NCBI GenBank assembly: GCA_029260765.1
Contig: JAJDCP010000101.1
Location: 62,001 to 126,000 of the forward strand
DNA length: 64,000 nucleotides
Origin: Planctomycetota bacterium
GTDB taxonomy: Bacteria; Planctomycetota; J058; JAJDCP01
Direction: 5' to 3'
Made by a program: the position numbers and the translations under genes. Positions 7,507 through 16,640 of the stretch are shown one piece after another (positions within the stretch are counted from its first letter, which is position 1; each line of letters opens with the position of its first letter). Under the pieces are notes generated by a model. That model was not told the DNA's origin. It saw only the letters and a list, made by a program, of their open reading frames with translations, and did no database searches.

Positions 7507-8522
7507 TTGCCTGTTCCTTGGAAGGAGCTCGGGCCGAAGCCGAAGCTGGGGATCCTGGGAGCTGGTCGGGATGCGCCGGCGAGCACCGGTGCGGGTTGGG
7601 GTCTGGCGCTTTTCCTGCCCGCGGGCATTGCCAGGCCGAAGCCTTGACGCTGGGTCGGGGCCGCGGTCTTCTTCGCGGGAGCAGCGGCCTGGGCAGCCTG
7701 CTCTTTGGCGGGCGCCGCGGGTACCGCTTTGGCGGCTTCGACAGGTTGCACCGCGGCCGCCGGGGCCGCTTCCTGTTGGACCGGCTCGGGCGCCCTGGGC
7801 TTCTGTGCGGCCGGAGCCTGCGCTTCGGCCGACTCCTGCGCCAGGGCCTTCAGCATTGCCTGCGATGAGCTGCGGCTCAGCGGCCTGGGCGCAAGCTTGC
7901 GTACCGCGGGCTCCGGTGTCGCTGGCGGTCTCTCTTGAGCTGCCGGGCTCGCTGCCTGGGCCGCGGGAGCCGCCGCGCGAGCCGCCGCCTCGGCTGCCGC
8001 TTTGCGGGCTTTATGGGCGGTCGTCTGGACGGTTTGGAGCTTGGCATGCGCGGCCCGCAGCTTGGCGGTGCTGCTCGCCTTGAGCCGTTGGATCTCGATC
8101 TCGGCCCGCTCGACCTGATGTCTCAGGTCGCGGTTGGCCTCGCGCAGGCGTCCGCACTTCCGTTCCAGCTCAGTCTTCAGGCGCAGCATCTGGTCGCGGT
8201 CTTCTTTGAAGACGCGTGCCTCTTGTTCGAGCCGAATGCGCTTCTTGGTTTCCTGTTCGAGCAGACGGCTGTCGCGGCTCTGATGGGGGTTGCTCTGCTT
8301 CTGGCGCGCCAATGCCAGCTCGCGCTCGAGCTGCTGCACCCGCTCGAGCAGCCGGCGCGGCGGCTGCTTTGCGGATTGCGGGCCGCTCAGCTCATTGAGC
8401 AGTTTCCCAAATGCGGATTCGTTGATCACCCGGATCTTGTCGACGCCCTTGGACAACAGATCCTTGATGTGGGTCTTCTCCAGCCGCTGCTCGAGGATAT
8501 CCTGCAGGTTCCACTCAGCCAT
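7503..8522 (-). CDS. Coiled-coil protein with Ala/Pro-rich tail, actin operon
   Basis: 339 aa, soluble, not recognised. The N terminus (MAEWNLQDILEQRLEKTHI) may be a small folded module. Residues about 55-165 form a long coiled coil rich in Glu, Arg, Leu and Gln (LLERVQQLERELALARQK, KKRIRLEQEARVFKEDRDQM). Residues 165-339 are an Ala/Pro/Lys-rich disordered tail ending in repeated R-P-A-P motifs. It is the first gene of the actin-containing run and overlaps the next gene by four bases. The rod-plus-tail layout resembles cytoskeletal adaptor or scaffold proteins, an inference from composition only. Confidence 0.75.
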   Translation of the reverse strand: MAEWNLQDILEQRLEKTHIKDLLSKGVDKIRVINESAFGKLLNELSGPQSAKQPPRRLLERVQQLERELALARQKQSNPHQSRDSRLLEQETKKRIRLEQEARVFKEDRDQMLRLKTELERKCGRLREANRDLRHQVERAEIEIQRLKASSTAKLRAAHAKLQTVQTTAHKARKAAAEAAARAAAPAAQAASPAAQERPPATPEPAVRKLAPRPLSRSSSQAMLKALAQESAEAQAPAAQKPRAPEPVQQEAAPAAAVQPVEAAKAVPAAPAKEQAAQAAAPAKKTAAPTQRQGFGLAMPAGRKSARPQPAPVLAGASRPAPRIPSFGFGPSSFQGTGK

Positions 8523-8631
8523 GCACCGGCCCCCTGTGTCTTGCGTTGCCTCTCGATATATCGGCAGCGGCAGGGGGAGGGCTTTTGGGGATGGCCGGGC
8601 AAAAAACCAGAAGCTTCTGTCAGCAGGCTGC

Positions 8632-11600
8632 TCAGGCGGAAGCTACCTCGACGTCCACAAGGCGTGCGAGCTGGTCGTCGGCCAGCTCGATGCGTTGCAG
8701 CTTACGGCCGCGCTTTCGGTCAATCAGATCGCCGCCGTAGATCGCGAGCACTTCGGGCAGGCTGCGCAGGGCGCGCAGCACCTCGACCGCCTTGACCTCA
8801 CGGCCGAACGGCCAGCCCTTGCCCTCCGGGCCGCCGGTATAGGGGTCGAACCAGGCACGGGCCGCGGCGGCGATGCGCGCGCGTGCTTCGCGGTCACCCT
8901 CACCGGGACGCAGCACCACGACCGCCCGCAGGTCGAAGGAGACAAAGCGTGGCCCGCTGACGGAGATCTGGAAGCCTGGCTGGCAGCGCTTGTGCAGAAA
9001 GGTCCGCACATCTTTCAGAAGCTCGACGGGCGCGTGCCAGGGCTCGGCTGCGCGGTCTTCGCCGATCCCTTCGACGCGTGGCAGCACGCTGACGTCGATG
9101 AGACCGCTGACCCCTCCGCGGGTGCGGCACAGCACACGCGACACCAGGGGGAAGGCCAGCTGCACCAACCAGCCGAAGTCTTCACAGCTGACCGCCCGCT
9201 CGCGGTTGCGCAGCAGCTCAGGCCCGCGCACCCGTACCTCAGCGAGGTCTCCGAGATTGCTTCCGCCGACCGCCGCGAGCGGGTTGCGGATCGCATCGAG
9301 GCCGGGTAGCGCGCGTTCGGGCTCGCGGATCTCGCCCACCCCGACGTTTCCGACCGCGCCGCCGCCGCTGCGGTAGTACTCGGCCACCACGGTGTCCTGG
9401 CCGCGCGGGGGCATGCGTCCGCGCTGCCCATTGCCGAACTGCACCAACCCGTGCAGGCGATCGAGGGTGAAGTGGCGGTCACGGGGCCCGGACTCGATGA
9501 AGCTGGAGACCTCCTGCCACAGAATCCAGTACCCCTGCAGCTCGCCTTCTTCGTCGCGGATCTCCCGCACCGCCTCGCCGGGAGCCTTGAGCTCGAGCTT
9601 TTGGCGCTCGAGAGGATGCAGGGGACCGGGCTCGCGCACTTTAAGCCGCAGCGCGCCCAACACCGGAGTCTTCAGGAGCCGGAAGTTCTCGAACGCGTCG
9701 CCGCTGCCGCCGCCGAGGACCTCGTCTTCGACCTGTTCGCAATGGCTGGCGGGCACGCTGTTGACCAGGTAGTGGAGCTGGGGAGGGAGCTTGGCAAGCT
9801 GGCCGCGGGGAATCCTCAGCCGCAGCCAGCAGGCGCGCGTCCCGTAGCGCCATTGCGGCTGCCAATCGGCATCGGGAATGCAGCTGAGCATGCCCGATTT
9901 GCGCAGGAACTCGCTGTCGTCCCGCGGCTGCAAGGGCCGGAAGCCGTCGGCCGCCAGGTACTCCCAGACAGGCTGCCGGGCTCTTCCCTGTGGGGCGCGC
10001 CGGGCGCGTCGCGCGAAGTAGTCGGCGCTGCGTGCCTCCGCCTGTTCTTCCAGCCGCTCTTCGACCTGGGCGTAGAGCTGGAAGCGCTCGGGCTGGGGCG
10101 TAGGCCAGAGCGCCATCTCGAGCGCCGGCTCGTCGCTGGGAAAGGCCTCGAGCAGGGGCAGCGCAGTTCCCTCACGCAGCCGCTCTCCGAAGCGCTCGTG
10201 TGCCAGCCGGCGGCCGAGCACGACTTCTCGTACCGGGCGCTGTGGAGGAATACAGTCCAGCCGCAAGGCCTCGAACGCGGGCGGATGCTGATAGCCGCCA
10301 GCGGTCAGACGCACCCGCACCCAACAGCCGCCGCGTCCGCGCATCGAGACGCTGCGCACGGTCTCGGGCAGGGTCAGCTCGACCCGCCCCGGCCGGGTGA
10401 GCATCTCGGTGGTGTCGACGCCGCCCTTGAACCAGCCAACCTCCATGCGGGCGATGGCGCCCCACTCCTCACCGTCGTAGCTCTCCCAGCTCAGGCGCAG
10501 GTCTGCCTGCACACGGGCGTGAGCCGGCCGCCGCAGCTCGAAGCGCAGCGTCAGCCGTGCCCCCGGTTCTGCCTGAGGGCCCACGCAGACATACAGGACC
10601 GCGCCGGGCTTCGGATCGACGCCAAAGGGCGCAAAGGGCTCACCGGGCCCCGGCTCGTCGAAGAACTCGCCGTTCGAGCTGGTCAGCACGCCGTCGGGCA
10701 TACGCCCTTCCCAACCGCTCTGGCTGCGCATCAGCACGCGTTGCACGTCGAGCTGCTTCGATACCCGCGGCAAGCGTGCGCGGATGAAGACCTCACGCAG
10801 CTCTTCGCCGTTGCAGTCGAGGGTGATCTCGGGCAGGGTGCTGCCGGGCCGCGCCAGCTCGAGCGGCCCCGCGAAGGCGAACAAGGTCTTGAGCTCGCCC
10901 AGCTGAGGGGGCCAGGGCTCGGGCCGCGCCCGCGCCACGGCCGCGCTGATGTCGGTCGCGATCGCGTTGCGCACCACCACGGCCTGCTGTATGTCCGCCG
11001 GCACGTGGTCGGCCAGACAGCGCAGCGAGATGATGCGCGGGTAGCCATCGCCGTACTGCCCGCTGCGCATCCGCACGCGCACCCAACAGCCGAAGGCATC
11101 TTCGACACTGCACGCGATCATGTCCGGCGGGCGGGCGAAGCCGACGCTGCCGGAGCGGCTCAGCGCGCGGGTCTCGTCGATGAAGAAGTGGGGCTGGTAG
11201 CTGCCGCTGATGCCGAACCGGGTGCTACGGCCCAGGGGCAACCAGGCCATGCCATCGAAGTACTCCCAGACCAGCACGCAGTCGGGGCTCGGCCGCCCGC
11301 CGGCCTTGAGCTCGAGCTCGATATCAAGCCGCACCCGTCCGCGGGGTTGGTCGAGGCCTGCCAGATCGATGTAGCAGGCCATCTCGATCTTGGGAGCCTT
11401 GCCGAACGGCTTGAAGGGCTTGCTGTGCTTGAGCTTCTTCGTCTCACCAGCGCCGTCGGCGGGCCCGCGGTAGACCTGCCGGATCGGGGCGGGCTGTGCG
11501 GCCACCCCCGTTGCCACCCGGTACAACGGAGGCGCATGCGGCGCCGAGGGCACCGTGTCGAGGCGGGTGCGCAGCCAGACTCCGGGTCGGCTGCTGCCAA

Positions 11601-12522
11601 ACTCTGCCGAGGCGCCGAGGTCGTCGACGGGGCCTTTGAGTACAACTCCCTGCTCGCCGGGCCAGAACGAGGACTCGAAGGGCTCTGCCTGCAAAGGCTG
11701 CCAGCGATCATCCTCGCTGCTTCGGTATTCCCACAGCAGGTAGTCGCGCACATCGCCGATCTCGAGGCCGCTGAAGATGAACAGCCGCAACTCTTCGCCG
11801 CTCTCGAGCTCGCTGAAGGCATCGGCCCGCAGGAACAACGCGTCGCGCACCGGCACCCCGGGCAGCCGCCGCCATTCGAGGCCGTCGAAGTATTGCCACA
11901 CGACCGCATCGCGCACGGCGACCGGCAGGGGGTCATCGCTCTCGAGCCGCACCTCGAGACTGGCGCTGCCTGCCAGAGCGTGCAGGCAGGGGTCGCTGAG
12001 GTAGAGATAGCGGGGCATCGGCCGCAGCTCTTCAAAGGGCGCGATGCCTCGGGTCTTCGCCTGGATCTGCGGCAGGAAATCGCTCGACAGCTCGCGGTAC
12101 AACGGCCCGGCCCGTGAAACTATGCGGGTCAGGCGGGTGGCCGAGACCAGCAGCTCTTCTTCTGTGCTGAAGCGGATGGGAGCTTCACCGGGCGCTCCCT
12201 CAGCCTGCACAGTGGTTCGCCGGGGCACCCATCGGCCGCCGTCGAGGCCCGGCACGGGATCGCACTGCAGCAGGGCGCGCGCAGCCGTGGGCATGCGCAA
12301 CTGCAAGCCAAGGATGCGCAAGAGCTCGATGAACACCTTGTCGGGGAACCGGTTGACCCGCTCGAACACCTGCTCCTGGGCGCCGGCGATGGCGGCCAGG
12401 AACGCGAGCCCGGCATCGTCACGGTCCCACGAGGACCAGCCGGAGCAGTAGCTCTCGGCCAGAGCCCGCCCGAGCTCGACGAGCTCGGCGGCGACGCGCG
12501 GTTCGATCAGCGGCGGCTGCAT
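8632..12522 (-). CDS. Baseplate J-type assembly protein of a contractile-injection-like system
   Basis: 1296 aa from the ATG at 12522; the frame is open upstream but that part translates a repeat element. The N terminus (LAFLAAIAGAQEQVFERVNRFPDK) and the C terminus match the 'putative baseplate assembly protein' family of phage-tail-like and extracellular contractile injection systems. C-terminal landmarks are SCEDFGWLVQLAFPLVSRVL, VELLKDVRTFLHKRC, VSFDLRAVVVLRPGEGD and DPYTGGPEGKGWPFGREV. The middle has repeated β-sandwich-like modules with recurring YFDG.W (WQYFDGLEW, WEYFDGMAW, WESYDGEEW). It is longer than the usual 650-1000 aa. No sheath, tube, spike or ATPase gene is in the window. The actin operon starts 110 bases downstream on the same strand. 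Confidence 0.85.
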   Translation of the reverse strand: MQPPLIEPRVAAELVELGRALAESYCSGWSSWDRDDAGLAFLAAIAGAQEQVFERVNRFPDKVFIELLRILGLQLRMPTAARALLQCDPVPGLDGGRWVPRRTTVQAEGAPGEAPIRFSTEEELLVSATRLTRIVSRAGPLYRELSSDFLPQIQAKTRGIAPFEELRPMPRYLYLSDPCLHALAGSASLEVRLESDDPLPVAVRDAVVWQYFDGLEWRRLPGVPVRDALFLRADAFSELESGEELRLFIFSGLEIGDVRDYLLWEYRSSEDDRWQPLQAEPFESSFWPGEQGVVLKGPVDDLGASAEFGSSRPGVWLRTRLDTVPSAPHAPPLYRVATGVAAQPAPIRQVYRGPADGAGETKKLKHSKPFKPFGKAPKIEMACYIDLAGLDQPRGRVRLDIELELKAGGRPSPDCVLVWEYFDGMAWLPLGRSTRFGISGSYQPHFFIDETRALSRSGSVGFARPPDMIACSVEDAFGCWVRVRMRSGQYGDGYPRIISLRCLADHVPADIQQAVVVRNAIATDISAAVARARPEPWPPQLGELKTLFAFAGPLELARPGSTLPEITLDCNGEELREVFIRARLPRVSKQLDVQRVLMRSQSGWEGRMPDGVLTSSNGEFFDEPGPGEPFAPFGVDPKPGAVLYVCVGPQAEPGARLTLRFELRRPAHARVQADLRLSWESYDGEEWGAIARMEVGWFKGGVDTTEMLTRPGRVELTLPETVRSVSMRGRGGCWVRVRLTAGGYQHPPAFEALRLDCIPPQRPVREVVLGRRLAHERFGERLREGTALPLLEAFPSDEPALEMALWPTPQPERFQLYAQVEERLEEQAEARSADYFARRARRAPQGRARQPVWEYLAADGFRPLQPRDDSEFLRKSGMLSCIPDADWQPQWRYGTRACWLRLRIPRGQLAKLPPQLHYLVNSVPASHCEQVEDEVLGGGSGDAFENFRLLKTPVLGALRLKVREPGPLHPLERQKLELKAPGEAVREIRDEEGELQGYWILWQEVSSFIESGPRDRHFTLDRLHGLVQFGNGQRGRMPPRGQDTVVAEYYRSGGGAVGNVGVGEIREPERALPGLDAIRNPLAAVGGSNLGDLAEVRVRGPELLRNRERAVSCEDFGWLVQLAFPLVSRVLCRTRGGVSGLIDVSVLPRVEGIGEDRAAEPWHAPVELLKDVRTFLHKRCQPGFQISVSGPRFVSFDLRAVVVLRPGEGDREARARIAAAARAWFDPYTGGPEGKGWPFGREVKAVEVLRALRSLPEVLAIYGGDLIDRKRGRKLQRIELADDQLARLVDVEVASA

Positions 12523-12590
12523 CGGCTGTCCGTTGCCCGGGAAAGCCCTGGTTATAGCCCCTGGCGACGGCTTTCGCCAGCGCCTGCCAT

Positions 12591-12780
12591 CGACTAGTGC
12601 CTCGCCGCGTAAGTTCCGGTACACCCTGTAGGGGCGGGGTTTACACCTCGAAGACTCGGACGCTTCGCTCCGCCCGCGAGGTCCTCGGGAGGGGGTAAAC
12701 CCCTCCCCTACAAGAATTTGCCTTCCACTGTGCACACATCATCCGGATGGACCGTTACTTGTGCACGGAGGCACTAGTCG
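12591..12780. repeat. MITE-like element, copy A, CTAG termini
   Basis: Both ends read CGACTAGTGCCTC inward, and the 24-bp terminal inverted repeats agree at 19 positions. Inside is a second inverted pair, GTAGGGGCGGGGTTTA (12628-12643) and TAAACCCCTCCCCTAC (12696-12711), around a 52-base core. Copy B at 24183 has the same flanks with the core inverted. The right end supplies the TAG stop of the lipoprotein gene. The element separates that gene from the baseplate gene by 250 bp and may provide or block a promoter there. Confidence 0.75.
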
Positions 12781-13271
12781 ACAGCGAAGCGGAAAGGCAC
12801 CCGTTCCCCTTCGCCGACGGCCAGCTCGATGCCGATCTCACCGCCAGGCGCGACATCTCCCTCGCAGAAGGGGATGATCCAACCTCCCTGGCCGGTGATG
12901 TCTTCGGGCACGTTGTCTTCGGGCAGCACGTAGAACAGGCGCTGTTCCAGGCGTCCCAGCGTGTAGGGCTCGCGCCGCCGCTGATGCTTCTCGTGGCGCC
13001 GATCGATGGCATAGGAGATGAATACGGGCTGCCGCCGGCCGCTATCACCGTGGTAGATGGCGGTCTCCCAATGCACCTGCAGCTGCTGCTCGGTGTTGTT
13101 GGTTACCACCACGCGCACCAGCTCGTCGTCGAAGTCGAAATCGATCGCGTAGGGCCCGGCGTCGTAGTGGTTGCTCGGATCATCGACCGGAGCGATCATG
13201 GAAACCTGCAGCGCGCAGCCGCTCAGCGCGACCAGGGCGGCCAGAAGGGCCAGACTTGCAGTGCGTGCCAT
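12774..13271 (-). CDS. Lipoprotein of unknown function
   Basis: 165 aa from the ATG at 13271, which has AGGAG five bases upstream (a second ATG at 13274 is adjacent). The signal peptide ends in the lipobox LSGC, so the mature protein should be lipid-anchored. The remainder is β-rich: a strand-like segment VRVVVTNNTEQQLQVHWE typical of an immunoglobulin-like fold, then a basic stretch, then GWIIPFCEGDVAPGGEI. No family recognised. The gene's TAG stop lies in the terminal repeat of the MITE. It follows the phosphoesterase-like gene by 37 bases and is probably in its operon. Confidence 0.75.
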   Translation of the reverse strand: MARTASLALLAALVALSGCALQVSMIAPVDDPSNHYDAGPYAIDFDFDDELVRVVVTNNTEQQLQVHWETAIYHGDSGRRQPVFISYAIDRRHEKHQRRREPYTLGRLEQRLFYVLPEDNVPEDITGQGGWIIPFCEGDVAPGGEIGIELAVGEGERVPFRFAVD

Positions 13272-13308
13272 CATCTCTCCTGCATCCATACTAGACCTGG
13301 GCTCAGGC

Positions 13309-14193
13309 TCAGGGAAAGGCGTAGTGCTCTCCGTTCCTCAGCAGTCTACCGTCTGCGGCGTACTCCTCAAAGGCGATTCCCCGCCGGTCGGCGTCGAGCC
13401 GGAAGAGCCGCCAGACTGGCCGCGGCCCTGATCGGCTGCCGGCGCTGAGCACCAGGCCGGGAGGCCCGCCGGCAGGGGACTCTGCGAGCAGGGCATAGTG
13501 GAGGCTGTCGTCCGGCTGGCCGTCGAGGCAGAGGAAGCTGGGCCGGGCAGACTGGAGCTTGCGCCAGGGCTCAGCGAAGCGTGGGTCCCACACTCCCGGG
13601 CGCAGGCTGGTCGGATGGAAGAACACGCCCACGGCTGAGGAAGAGCCTTCCAGCTTGCCGCAGGCGCGGTTGAAGACCCGTTGGGCGTATTGTGTGCGCG
13701 CCGCATCGCTCTGGGCCACGGGCAGGAAGAGGGTGCTGTTGACCCCGACCAGCCGCAAGGGTCCGTAACGCACGACAAACACGGCCGCGGTAGATGCCAG
13801 CTGCGCCTCGCTGAAGTTGCCAGGCTGGGCTGCGTCGAGCGGCCCAGGCAGGCAGAAGGCGGGCACGCCTGCCTGGTCGAGGCGGCCGAGCAGAGCCGTG
13901 AAGAGCTCGATATGTTGGGGACCTGTGGTGCAGTTGCCGGTGACCAGGGCGAAGTCAGGCTGCGTCTGCAGGCAGGATGCGAGCGCCTGCTCGAGCTCAC
14001 CTTGGCGTGCCGGATCGCCGACCCGCGGATCGAGCAGCTGCACGAAGCAGCCGCTGCGGACGTCGATTCCCATGGGCACGACCACCACGGGGAGCCTAGC
14101 GGGCGAGCGGCTCCCCGGACCTCCCGCCCACCACAAGGCCACGACCAGCACTAGCAGACCGAGCAGCCAGACCCCCGCCCCGTTGGGTTTCAC
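13309..14193 (-). CDS. Membrane-anchored, degenerate metallophosphoesterase-like protein
   Basis: 294 aa from the GTG at 14193, which overlaps the TGA of the upstream gene (GTGA). An N-terminal membrane anchor (GVWLLGLLVLVVALWWAG) precedes a domain with the order of calcineurin-like phosphoesterases: LLDPRVGDP, DFALVTGNCTTG, VPAFCLPGPLDAA, LRLVGVNSTL and VGVFFHPTS. The usual metal-binding residues (D.H, GD, GNHD, HxH) are replaced at each point (DPRVG, TGN, GPLD, FHPT). I therefore read it as a fold relative that has lost catalysis. Its partners are a thioredoxin-like lipoprotein and a lipoprotein on either side. Confidence 0.6.
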   Translation of the reverse strand: MKPNGAGVWLLGLLVLVVALWWAGGPGSRSPARLPVVVVPMGIDVRSGCFVQLLDPRVGDPARQGELEQALASCLQTQPDFALVTGNCTTGPQHIELFTALLGRLDQAGVPAFCLPGPLDAAQPGNFSEAQLASTAAVFVVRYGPLRLVGVNSTLFLPVAQSDAARTQYAQRVFNRACGKLEGSSSAVGVFFHPTSLRPGVWDPRFAEPWRKLQSARPSFLCLDGQPDDSLHYALLAESPAGGPPGLVLSAGSRSGPRPVWRLFRLDADRRGIAFEEYAADGRLLRNGEHYAFP

Positions 14194-16400
14194 GGCTGGC
14201 GTTGCAGAGCCGCACGCACGGCCGCGGGATCGGTCAGGGGGGCGAGGCACTTGAAGTCTTCGCAGATGTACACCGCCGGGCGTCCTTCGACCAGACCACG
14301 TCCCTCCAACCAGGGAATCAGCTCGAGCGCCGCGGCGCGCTCGTCTCCACTGGCGGGCAGGAAGGCCAACACGCTGCTGCCGGGGGCCTGACGGCGCACC
14401 ACGGCCAGCAGCGCTTCGGTCGCGGCCTCTCCGCTGGTTCCAACCACGGCGATCTCGCGCGGCCGGTGGCGGGCTTCGACGATCTGCAGCAAGACGGGAA
14501 AGGCGTGGCCGAAGCGCGCCAGGGCGTCACTGTAGGCGACCAGTGAGCTGTCGACGATGTCCAGCAGCGCGCTGTCGTCGAGCAGCCTTCCCAACCGGAA
14601 CAGGGCGTGCAGCGCGGCGGAGTTGCCCGAGGGCAGCACGTTGTCCATCGCCTTCTTCGGCCGCAGATAGAGGTTCTCGACATCCGCGGCTGCATAGTAG
14701 AAGCCGCCGTTCTCGACGTCATGGAAGTCGCGCAGCAGCACGCTTGCCAGGCCGCGCGCCTCGCGCAGATAGCGCAGCTCGAAGCTGGCCTCGTAGAGCT
14801 CGATCAGCGCCTCGAGCAGCAGGCCGTAGTCGTCGGCCGCGGCGGGATTGCGCGCCTCGCCCGCCCGAAAGGTCCGGTGCAGGCGGCCTTCCCCGCGTCC
14901 AAAGCGCGCCACGATGAAGTCTGCCGCCGAGCGCGCGGCCTGCAAGTAGTCGGGACGCTCGAAGACCACGCCCGCGTGGGCCAGTGTGCGGATCATCAAG
15001 GCGTTCCAGGCGACGATGGCCTTGTCGTCGAGCCCCGGGGGCACGCGCTCGGCGCGCTTCTCGAGCAGCTTCGCGCGGGCCCCGGCCAGAAACGTCGCCA
15101 GTTTTGCCCGTTCCATGCCGTGCTCATGCGCGGTCTCTGCCAGGGGTTTGCTGATGTGGAGGGTGTTCTTCTCTTCGAAGTTGCCCTCTTCGGTGACGGT
15201 GTACACCTCGCAAAACAACTCCGCGTCCTGCTTCCCCAAAACGGCTTCGATCTCGCCCGGCGTCCAGACGTAGAATTTGCCTTCGACGCCTTCACTGTCC
15301 GCATCGTAGGCCGAGAAGAACACACCCTCGGCGGAGGTCATGTCGCGCAGCACCCAATCGAGGGTCTGCTCGGCATAGAAACGGAAATCGACCTTGCCCT
15401 CGGAGCCGAACACCAGGTGTGCATCGACCAGACATTTGGCGATCAGCGCGTTGTCGTAGAGCATCTTCTCGAAGTGGGGAACCTGCCAGCCGGCATCGGT
15501 GCTGTAGCGCGCGAAACCGCCCCCGAGGTGGTCGTAGATGCCCCCCTGGCACATCGCCTCCAGCGAGCCGCGGGCGGCCTCGGCGCTCTGGGCATCCCCG
15601 GAGAGCACATAGTGTTGCAGCAGCAGCTCGATGTCGAGGGAGTGGGGGAATTTGGGCGCCGTCCCGAAACCTCCCAGGCGGGCATCGTAGCGGGATTGCA
15701 GCTGAACCACGGCCTGGTTGAACACCTCCAGCTCCGGAGCCTTGCCTCCCTCGGCGGTCAGCGCCCCCATCTTTGCGACCTCGGCGCTGAGCCGCCCGGC
15801 GTCCTCTTCGATGTCTTCACGCCGCGTCTGCCAGAGCTCGGCGACCCGCAGCAGCAGTTCTTTGAAGCCGGGCCGTCCGTATTTCGACTCGGGGGGAAAG
15901 TAGGTTCCTCCAAAGAAAGGCTTGAGGTCGGGCGTCAGCCACACGCTCATCGGCCAACCCCCGGAGCCGCTCAAGACCTGCACCGCGCTCATGTAGATCT
16001 CGTCGAGGTCGGGACGTTCTTCGCGGTCGACCTTGATCGCGATGAAGTGCTCATTGAGCACCTGGGCGATGTCGTCGTTCTCGAAGGACTCGCGCTCCAT
16101 GACGTGGCACCAGTGGCAGGCGGAGTAGCCGATCGACAGGAAGATGGGCTTGTCTTCCTCGCGAGCCTTCTGCAGAGCCTCGTCCCCCCAGGGGTACCAG
16201 TCGACGGGGTTGTGCGCGTGCTGCAGCAGGTAGGGGCTGGTCTCACCGATCAGTCGATTGGTGTGCGCAAAGCTGCTGTCCATGGCTTCTCCGTGGTTCT
16301 GACCGTTGTTGCCTGCCGGGCTCTCAGGGCTCTGGCCGCAACTGACCAGGGTGAGAGTGAGACAAAGAACGATCACTAGTGCCAGGTTGTGTCGGGCCAT
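14190..16400 (-). CDS. YyaL/SSP411-type thioredoxin domain protein (DUF255), lipoprotein
   Basis: 736 aa from the ATG at 16400 with GGAGGAATC before it. The signal peptide ends in LVSC (C21), so it should be a lipoprotein, unlike the cytosolic relatives I recall. The N-terminal thioredoxin-like domain carries the family signature HNPVDWYPWG, GYSACHWCHVM (C95-x-x-C98), SGSGGWPMSVWLTPD and FFGGTYFPP. The rest is the (α/α)6 glycosidase-like toroid of this family (FGTAPKFPHS, GGGFARYSTD, HFEKMLYDNA, FYVWTPGE). The function is poorly defined: a redox-active or sugar-related role is proposed for the family. It heads a three-gene run with the phosphoesterase-like protein and the lipoprotein. Confidence 0.92.
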   Translation of the reverse strand: MARHNLALVIVLCLTLTLVSCGQSPESPAGNNGQNHGEAMDSSFAHTNRLIGETSPYLLQHAHNPVDWYPWGDEALQKAREEDKPIFLSIGYSACHWCHVMERESFENDDIAQVLNEHFIAIKVDREERPDLDEIYMSAVQVLSGSGGWPMSVWLTPDLKPFFGGTYFPPESKYGRPGFKELLLRVAELWQTRREDIEEDAGRLSAEVAKMGALTAEGGKAPELEVFNQAVVQLQSRYDARLGGFGTAPKFPHSLDIELLLQHYVLSGDAQSAEAARGSLEAMCQGGIYDHLGGGFARYSTDAGWQVPHFEKMLYDNALIAKCLVDAHLVFGSEGKVDFRFYAEQTLDWVLRDMTSAEGVFFSAYDADSEGVEGKFYVWTPGEIEAVLGKQDAELFCEVYTVTEEGNFEEKNTLHISKPLAETAHEHGMERAKLATFLAGARAKLLEKRAERVPPGLDDKAIVAWNALMIRTLAHAGVVFERPDYLQAARSAADFIVARFGRGEGRLHRTFRAGEARNPAAADDYGLLLEALIELYEASFELRYLREARGLASVLLRDFHDVENGGFYYAAADVENLYLRPKKAMDNVLPSGNSAALHALFRLGRLLDDSALLDIVDSSLVAYSDALARFGHAFPVLLQIVEARHRPREIAVVGTSGEAATEALLAVVRRQAPGSSVLAFLPASGDERAAALELIPWLEGRGLVEGRPAVYICEDFKCLAPLTDPAAVRAALQRQP

Positions 16401-16640
16401 GATTCCTCCGCGGGGTTCGCTCGGCAGCCGCGATGCCATCCGGCCAGCGCTTCAGCCACCATAATCAGGGAACGCTGTGCGCCTCCATAGAATTCCCTGC
16501 GGCCTCAGAGAGCGAAAGCTGAAAAAAAATCTCAATGAGCCCGAATTTGACGGGGGTCTGATTTAGCCTTTCATGTGGATACCATCCATCACACGCTGTG
16601 GGGCGCCAACTCGGAGGCGCTCCATTTTTTGTCCGCCGGC

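Noticed and set aside
9451..12117. An 888-aa plus-strand frame opposite the baseplate gene
   Set aside because: It is an antisense shadow typical of high-GC DNA: His/Gln/Leu-rich, no domain, no ribosome site, while the minus strand encodes a recognised family throughout.
12523..12735. A 71-residue N-terminal extension of the baseplate protein
   Set aside because: It translates the MITE-like repeat; a near-identical peptide string appears at 24.2 kb outside any gene. The ATG at 12522 starts the family-like sequence.
16563..16625. A 20-aa ORF after the HPr-kinase-like gene (MERLRVGAPQ...), as a possible peptide precursor
   Set aside because: It has a GGCGGA-like site, but it is too short, lacks any leader/core character and could be chance. 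I would need conservation to accept it.
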